From Tillandsia leiboldiana (Eukaryota; Streptophyta; Magnoliopsida; Poales; Bromeliaceae): a stretch of DNA of 64,000 bases. Positions 57,179 to 64,000 of the stretch are shown in pieces. Made by a program: the position numbers and the translations under genes. The notes below the pieces were generated by a model, which ran no database searches, was not told the DNA's origin, and saw only the letters and a list, made by a program, of their open reading frames with translations. How positions within the stretch are numbered: the first letter of the stretch is position 1; every line of letters starts with the position of its first letter. The stretch lies in assembly GCA_029204045.2 (NCBI GenBank), contig CM055073.1, positions 26,379,818-26,443,817 on the forward strand. The letters are read 5' to 3'.

Positions 57179-60100
57179 TGTCACGCCCCGAGATTCAAAA
57201 GTGGGTCTAAAATTTTTTTTTTTTTTATATCAGAGTTTCAAAACCAAGCCAGGGCAATGACAGACCGCCACATATATAGAAGAGTCCCAATCCCCTATGG
57301 AATTGAGCCTTTTCTATATATGCACGGCTAGCTTTCACAACAACATCAGAGTAGTCTAAACTACGTACTACTAACATTACAATTACATTACAATTTTCCT
57401 CTTTGACAATTGCTAATACAAAGATAACGGCTGTCCAGGGGTAGAAGCTAACTCGGAACCTCACCAACTCGTCCCGACATCCCAGCACCCGCTTGACCTG
57501 AAAAACAGTCACCCGAGGGTGTGAGACACACCGGAGTGTATCCCAGTGGGCACGACGGGCCGGGAAATAGCAAGCCGTACCTACTGGGTACAATAATAAG
57601 CGGATAGCAAAAGTAGGATATACTGAAGATAGAAAACAGGTATATAATCTCAGTAGAGTATCATCAATCATGGATTAATCAACTGAGCAGTGTAATCATA
57701 TATAGAGCTGATCATGCTATCACTGATAAGACTACAATTAGGAATGAATGATCATGCTACAACTGACAAGCAGGAATGAATATACTGTACTGATAAACAG
57801 GAAACAATCATGCTATCACTGATAATCTGGCAAGCAGTAAATAAACAAGGATAATGCATCAAAAGTAATCATCACAAATATACCCAATCACTGCCACTTT
57901 TGGCCACAAGGGCCTCAGGCTAAATTTGCCATGGAGCATATGACCTCAGGCTAAACCACTTTTGGTCATTGGGGCCTCAGGCTAAAGCCCCTTTTGGACA
58001 CCCAATCAAGCTATCATAACCCCACTAGGCTCACGGGTCGATCAGACCTCTCTACCGGTAAAGAACACCCACACGGTGGCCAAACCGTCGGTGTGCGTGA
58101 CGAAAAGCTTGGCTCGACGGCGATCATAATGCTGATGCTCAAACCATGGTCCACTGACCACATAGACGGCAAGAAGCCGAGGAAAATCCCCACCGGGATA
58201 CAGGTATAACATGCCACATGCTGAAGTAGTATCTCCTATTCTAAATATGCAGTGAAGAATAGAGACAGGTATAGAACTATGCTAGTGACCAATCAAGCAT
58301 GGCATGTGTCCAGAAAATGCATAACAACTACTGAAGGAATCATAATATAACTCCACATGATACACAAGTAACTACTGGAATGTAAGCACGATATGACAAG
58401 CAACTGCTGAAATGTAAGCATGATATATCTCAATATGGTAAACAAGCAACTGCTGGAATATAAACATGATATATCTCAGTAGGGTAATCAAGCAACTGCT
58501 GGTAGATAAGCAAGTAATAAGAACAGGTATAAACTCAATAGCAATCATACTGCTAAATCTCAGTCCACGGTCGATAGACCGGACAGACGGCGAGAAGCCG
58601 AGGAAATCCCCACTAGGATATCGATACTGATGCAATTCATGCCAAGTACTGAGACTAGAACTCCTATTCTAAACATGCAGTGAAGAATAGAGTATCACGA
58701 AAGGCTCATATGTATAATCAGGCAATATAGCTGAAATAACTGAATGCTGGAATGAAAGCATATAGTAAGACTAAAGCATAGGTTCAGGGCTACACCAAGA
58801 ACAGGGGTCCAACCTACCACGGCACCCAATAGGGCCAACCTGATAAAACGCGGACCGAAGATAACCCACCTGTATATAGGGGGAATAACGACTCCACCAG
58901 AAGGTAGACGGTCGCGATAACCACAAGACGGATCACTGCTGGCTCCTGACGACTGGGCCCTACAATAATACCAGATGACAACTCAGGGTCTATCAATGCT
59001 CAAGGCGCAACTAGCGCGAACCGACCATTTCGTCGATTTGTGCTACATAAAGCAATTTACCTTTTCAGAAACCCCAGGGAACTCCACTAATAGGCCAACA
59101 CTACTTTAGAATATTTATCTAACCTTTCCAGGGTGTAACAATTGCAGCAGGGCCCCTGGGTTTATTCAGAATGGATTTTATACGATAAATAACCACTGTT
59201 TTGGCTCGTTCTCTTAAACGGTAAGTCATTTTTACGAGCCGTCACCTCCAGCAGGTGACATTCAACTCACTGAACGCCGTGCTCACCCATTTGTGGCAGC
59301 ACGATGCCCGAGGAAAACTTCGGGCCATGAATTACTCCTCTAACTCAGCCGAAATGCATTTTCGCTTCTTCGGCTCACCAAAACCCAAAACAAACGCGAG
59401 CATCGCGTTCAGTGACCCCAAAATAGCTAGGAGTACACTGTTACAACTTTTCACACAGACCCTAATACAGTTTTTAAGGAATAATTGTATTCAAGCTTGA
59501 TTATGATACAACTTTGAATCTATACTTCATATGCTAAAACTTTGTATATCAAAGTTGCTCTGGACTATGCCAGGATACCAGGGCTTGCGCTACTTACAGC
59601 CCAACTCTGCTGGATCAAGTAGATCCAAAAACTCGCATTCTTTCAAGTCCACAATGCTCTAACCACTTGTCCACACAGAACTCACTTGGTCTGAAGTGAG
59701 CATCAAGCTCAGGGGACATTTTTGAACATCTTTCATATTTAAAGTTTTGTCAAATTCCCTTTTAAAGTTCATTGGGGTATTTCAGCATACACCTAGTGTG
59801 CACACTACACAACACACACACAAGCACCATCCCAAACCTGGTTCTCAGCAAATACTGAACCAAAACCTATGAAACTTGGATGGAATTGCTCTACAAAGCT
59901 CAGGCATTAATTCCAGCATTTTGGTTTAGCCTTTGCACTCTCGGATTGCCGGTGCCCGAGGTTGAAGACAAGCTTCAAACCTCGAAAATGGTGACCACTC
60001 CACTAGAGCTCCTGGACCTCAATATTTTGCACCAGAAGGTGCCATTTGCTTCACTGAAGCTTCCCAAACCCTTGGCCGGCAACGAGACACGGCGGCGGCG

Positions 60101-61934
60101 CAGCAGAGCAAGCTCCACTTTCGAGCTTAATGGCCTCTAATGGCGAATTCCAACAGAGGCACTTTGGAGTTCTCCAACTTGGATGGAAGTGATCTATGGG
60201 ACCACAGGAAACTTCCCGACCACCCAAGTCCGGCCGGAGGTGGCCGGAGCGCCGGCGGCCATGCTTGGTCTCTTCTCGGGTTCAACCAAGGCCGCACCAA
60301 TTCGGTGCTGCATGGATGCCATGCAAATGCATGGGGGCGCTCCTCAAGGTCCCAGCAACAATTCTGGTTAGGTGGCCGGTGCCGGAGAAGCCTGCCGGCG
60401 CCGGAGCACTAAGCTCGGCCTCAACACAAAATCGGAAAAACTAGGGCATCCGATTTCTTCCAAAATACCCCACCATAAATGCCCAAATTTTGCAGATTTA
60501 AACTAAATTCCCTACAGTCCAAGCACCCAGAGTTTTAGCCATTTTGGCCAACCGGTTGCAGAGTTCTCTCGAGGCGGAGCAGTTCTAGGTTTCCGGCGAG
60601 AGTTGTTTCCCGCCGGCCAACCCGTATGCATGGAAGCTCGGACTTGTGCAGGGAGCCTTATTAGGACATGGGAAGTCTACTGCAATGGGTCCCGGGGGCT
60701 AGAAGCCTTTGGTTTAGGTTCCTTACCTTCGCCGGAGTCGATGAAGATGGGATGAAGCCGGTTATCTTCCTCCCTCTTCGCGCGGCCACGGCTAGCACCA
60801 ACGTAATCCTCAGACACAAGAGATCACCACGGGAACCACCTAGACCACTCGGATGAAGTTTGGTTCCAACTTCTTCACTCTCTCTCGGATTCACTCTCTA
60901 AGGGGTGAAGTTCTTGGCTGCTCTCCACTCGGGCTTGGTCTGGAGGTGAGCAGGGAATCAAGAAGGCTTGAGGAATCACCAGAGTTCAGTGAAACCAATG
61001 TTGGAGTTTGCTCTTGCTTCCTCTCACTTCTTCTCGGATTTTCTCTTAAAGGACTTGTGTCCTTTGGCCTCCCCAATAACCCAGGCATTAAGTGGAGATT
61101 GCAGAGGAGGCTGATGCTTCGTATTACACCCAGAGACCCCGTGTTACACCCAAAAGGAACCCAAGAGCCACTTGGCATTAAATGCAAGATTCCTTGCACC
61201 AAACCCTTTCACACACAACCTCAAGCTCCGAGCTCTGCATACCAGCCTTCGTGGGCTTCACGAGTTGGCAGAAGCCCAATGAACAAGTTCCCAAAGGCTT
61301 TGGCCCAAGCACCATTAAGTTATTTGAAGAAAAACAATAATTCGGTGCTTTTTACGTACTTCGAGAAAATCCGCTTGACGAAATGCGAAATGGACTTTGC
61401 CACGACGTCCGGCTCGTCGAGACCTGTCAGGTAGCGTATTTGTTTGGTTCGTTTGATGCTCGGATAAAATCTCGGGCCATTTAATTCGACGATTTGCGGT
61501 ATATTGCACGCACTCCGATGCACCCGAGTCGCCAAACGCGAAATCCGTCAGTGCCATTGCGCTCAGAACGTCGAAATTAGTCAGAATCCATTACTCATAC
61601 CCCTATGTCAGGGTTTTAGACAGTGGTTCGGCCAACTGTCGCTCGCGAAGGGTCGAAAATCGCGAGTCACTATTCACACTTAAGTCGGGGGCCCGTTTTT
61701 TATTTCTGATTTCTGGAAGATCCGACCGTCGGATCGAAAACATATGAATATGAAACTTCTATGTTTCGACGAGACGATCGCAATGGTGATCTCGGATTTT
61801 CCAGATCAGACCCCGATCAAAAGTCGACATTTCTGTGCCACTATTGACCCACTAATTGCCTATTTTTGCTATTTAAATATTCCAGAAAATTATTTAAACT
61901 TAAATTTTGAATTTTAAAAATTACGGTTACTACA
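57179..61934 (-). mobile_element. Gyp-3 left (3') LTR, about 4.76 kb
   Basis: Starts TGTCACGCCCCGAG and ends GGTTACTACA, the complement of TGTAGTAACC. The first 1,245 bp recur at 62756-64000 with two differences by eye (near 57602 and 58295), so the insertion is very recent. It contains a CCTCAGGCTAAA repeat (57910-57980), a duplicated block (about 58155-58270 and 58560-58690) and roughly 60-bp repeats with AGCAACTGCTG (58380-58520). A GC-rich part (about 59880-61000) probably corresponds to the LTR leader. ORFs here, including the 193-residue 60853-61434, are antisense to the element and unrecognised. Confidence 0.9.
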
Positions 61935-62755
61935 TCACCCACTACTTATAAGAAGTTTCGTCCCCGAAACTTATCTAAACCACTATTAAGCCTTTAACGG
62001 GTTTGCAATTGACAATCAGTCACAAAGCGTCGTTAACTCTCAGGCTACTCATTTAGACCCAATCTGAATATTCCCATTACAGGGCAGAGTATTTCTCAGT
62101 TCTTTCGGAAGTACGTTGTCGGCCGCCCAACGTGCTTATCAAAAGAAAGGCGAAATACCATAGATCTGTCGCCAACAAGTAGTTGGGGACACAACTCACA
62201 TCTGAAGGTACATCACATACCTCCCTACACAGTCTCTATCGCATGATGTAACCTCTACCGAAGGTCACTACCTTCACGTGGTCAGAAATACCACCCTGTC
62301 TATTCACAAAAAACTAGAATCATATTTCAACGTTTTCCAACACCTTATTAACACCTTACTTTAAATCCAAACCAGGATTACCAACGGGCACATAGGCCAC
62401 TGAATTATGACACGCGGTCTATGAAATCTCTGAGCGAACTGTAGAACTGGTACAGTACTAGCAGTCATCTGCTGCTGTGCCATTAATCCAACAACTACTA
62501 CAAGAACCGTGGTCAATCTTTGAACCACATGCACTGTAACTGATCTGAGCCATCTGGCTCCACTGAAACATCAAGCCCACGGTCGAAACCATGACCGCGG
62601 CTAACCCTGCACTATCAACGATCCCCACGCGAACACGAAACACACTTAAGCTCCAAACCACAACCCAGCGCTCTCTCGTGAACGCAAGTCAACCTAGGGC
62701 TCGTTCCTAGCCAAACCTAGGCATCGTATTCCTATTGCTCTGATACCATCTAATC
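61935..62755 (-). mobile_element. Gyp-3 internal region, about 0.82 kb, non-coding
   Basis: The PPT side (TCACCCACTACTTATAAGAAG on plus) and the primer-site complement GCTCTGATACCA (62737-62748) bound an interior with no gag or pol. The GTTTCGTCCCCGAAACT segment beside the PPT (about 61953) is shared with Gyp-1 (about 51768). The largest ORF (62458-62661, minus) is 67 residues and unrecognised. Confidence 0.85.
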
Positions 62756-64000
62756 TGTCACGCCCCGAGATTCAAAAGTGGGTCTAAAATTTTTTTTTTT
62801 TTTATATCAGAGTTTCAAAACCAAGCCAGGGCAATGACAGACCGCCACATATATAGAAGAGTCCCAATCCCCTATGGAATTGAGCCTTTTCTATATATGC
62901 ACGGCTAGCTTTCACAACAACATCAGAGTAGTCTAAACTACGTACTACTAACATTACAATTACATTACAATTTTCCTCTTTGACAATTGCTAATACAAAG
63001 ATAACGGCTGTCCAGGGGTAGAAGCTAACTCGGAACCTCACCAACTCGTCCCGACATCCCAGCACCCGCTTGACCTGAAAAACAGTCACCCGAGGGTGTG
63101 AGACACACCGGAGTGTATCCCAGTGGGCACGACGGGCCGGGAAATAGCAAGCCGTACCTACTGGGTACAATAATAAGCGGTTAGCAAAAGTAGGATATAC
63201 TGAAGATAGAAAACAGGTATATAATCTCAGTAGAGTATCATCAATCATGGATTAATCAACTGAGCAGTGTAATCATATATAGAGCTGATCATGCTATCAC
63301 TGATAAGACTACAATTAGGAATGAATGATCATGCTACAACTGACAAGCAGGAATGAATATACTGTACTGATAAACAGGAAACAATCATGCTATCACTGAT
63401 AATCTGGCAAGCAGTAAATAAACAAGGATAATGCATCAAAAGTAATCATCACAAATATACCCAATCACTGCCACTTTTGGCCACAAGGGCCTCAGGCTAA
63501 ATTTGCCATGGAGCATATGACCTCAGGCTAAACCACTTTTGGTCATTGGGGCCTCAGGCTAAAGCCCCTTTTGGACACCCAATCAAGCTATCATAACCCC
63601 ACTAGGCTCACGGGTCGATCAGACCTCTCTACCGGTAAAGAACACCCACACGGTGGCCAAACCGTCGGTGTGCGTGACGAAAAGCTTGGCTCGACGGCGA
63701 TCATAATGCTGATGCTCAAACCATGGTCCACTGACCACATAGACGGCAAGAAGCCGAGGAAAATCCCCACCGGGATACAGGTATAACATGCCACATGCTG
63801 AAGTAGTATCTCCTATTCTAAATATGCAGTGAAGAATAGAGACAGGTATAGAACTATGCTAGTGACCAATCAAGTATGGCATGTGTCCAGAAAATGCATA
63901 ACAACTACTGAAGGAATCATAATATAACTCCACATGATACACAAGTAACTACTGGAATGTAAGCACGATATGACAAGCAACTGCTGAAATGTAAGCATGA
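62756..64000 (-). mobile_element. Gyp-3 right (5') LTR, cut by window edge
   Basis: Repeats 57179-58423 almost perfectly. The remaining 3.5 kb should lie beyond the window, followed by its target duplication, probably AATTC if 57174-57178 is the left copy. Confidence 0.9.

Noticed and set aside
60853..61434. A 193-residue plus-strand ORF in the Gyp-3 LTR
   Set aside because: It is antisense to the element and lies in the LTR, with no domain or repeat-independent support.

Overview
This is a flowering-plant nuclear genome window, possibly monocot, although the species cannot be fixed from the sequence. It is AT-rich with GC-rich islands and contains plant-type MITEs, a Mutator-like element, a nuclear-type tRNA-Pro gene and a deep stack of LTR retrotransposons. 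I found no intact host protein-coding gene.

Layout. Positions 1-10,552 are the genic-type flank: two 172-bp MITEs in (TA)n tracts (272-687), a possible three-exon gene fragment (2797-3917), a 163-bp tandem repeat (5896-6300), a Mutator-like element with a perfect 9-bp target duplication (7454-8294), a possible Tourist-like MITE (8962-9762) and tRNA-Pro(AGG) on the minus strand (9921-9992). Positions 10,553-12,976 look like the body of an old Gypsy LTR. From 12,977 onwards everything is nested retrotransposons.

Nesting, worked out from LTR ends and target-site duplications (TSDs). A coding-poor minus-strand Gypsy element (Gyp-1, from 12,977) carries in its left LTR a Sirevirus-type Copia element, Sire-A (14,811-50,347, TSD TAGTA). 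Sire-A contains a Gypsy solo LTR (23,950-27,996, TSD TGCAT). Its 3' LTR is split by minus-strand Sire-C (29,328-49,856, TSD AAATC). The left LTR of Sire-C is split by plus-strand Sire-B (from 30,464). A 100-N gap (39,942-40,041) hides the end of Sire-B. The right LTR of Gyp-1 is split by Sire-D (from 55,627), which is split by Gyp-3 (from 57,179). Gyp-3 is very young, has about 4.76-kb LTRs and an interior of only about 0.82 kb.

The Copia elements have the order LTR, initiator-Met primer site, gag with two CCHC knuckles, protease, integrase, RT, RNase H, a third ORF, polypurine tract, LTR. All three coding copies are broken. Sire-A lacks the first integrase Asp box and Sire-C lacks the RT YVDD box. 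Sire-B keeps both catalytic centres but has two nonsense codons.

The most interesting signals are non-coding. First, every LTR carries an array of eight short hairpins with the same hexanucleotide loop TGGAYT and different, complementary stems, in the genomic-RNA leader between the TATA box and the primer site. Second, the same CCGGAYC palindrome array lies upstream of the LTR TATA box and upstream of the third ORF. Third, the third ORF has a leader with a conserved 381-384-nt GT-AG intron and a hydrophobic N-terminus. Together these suggest a separately promoted, spliced ORF3 unit and a structured packaging or control region in the RNA leader.
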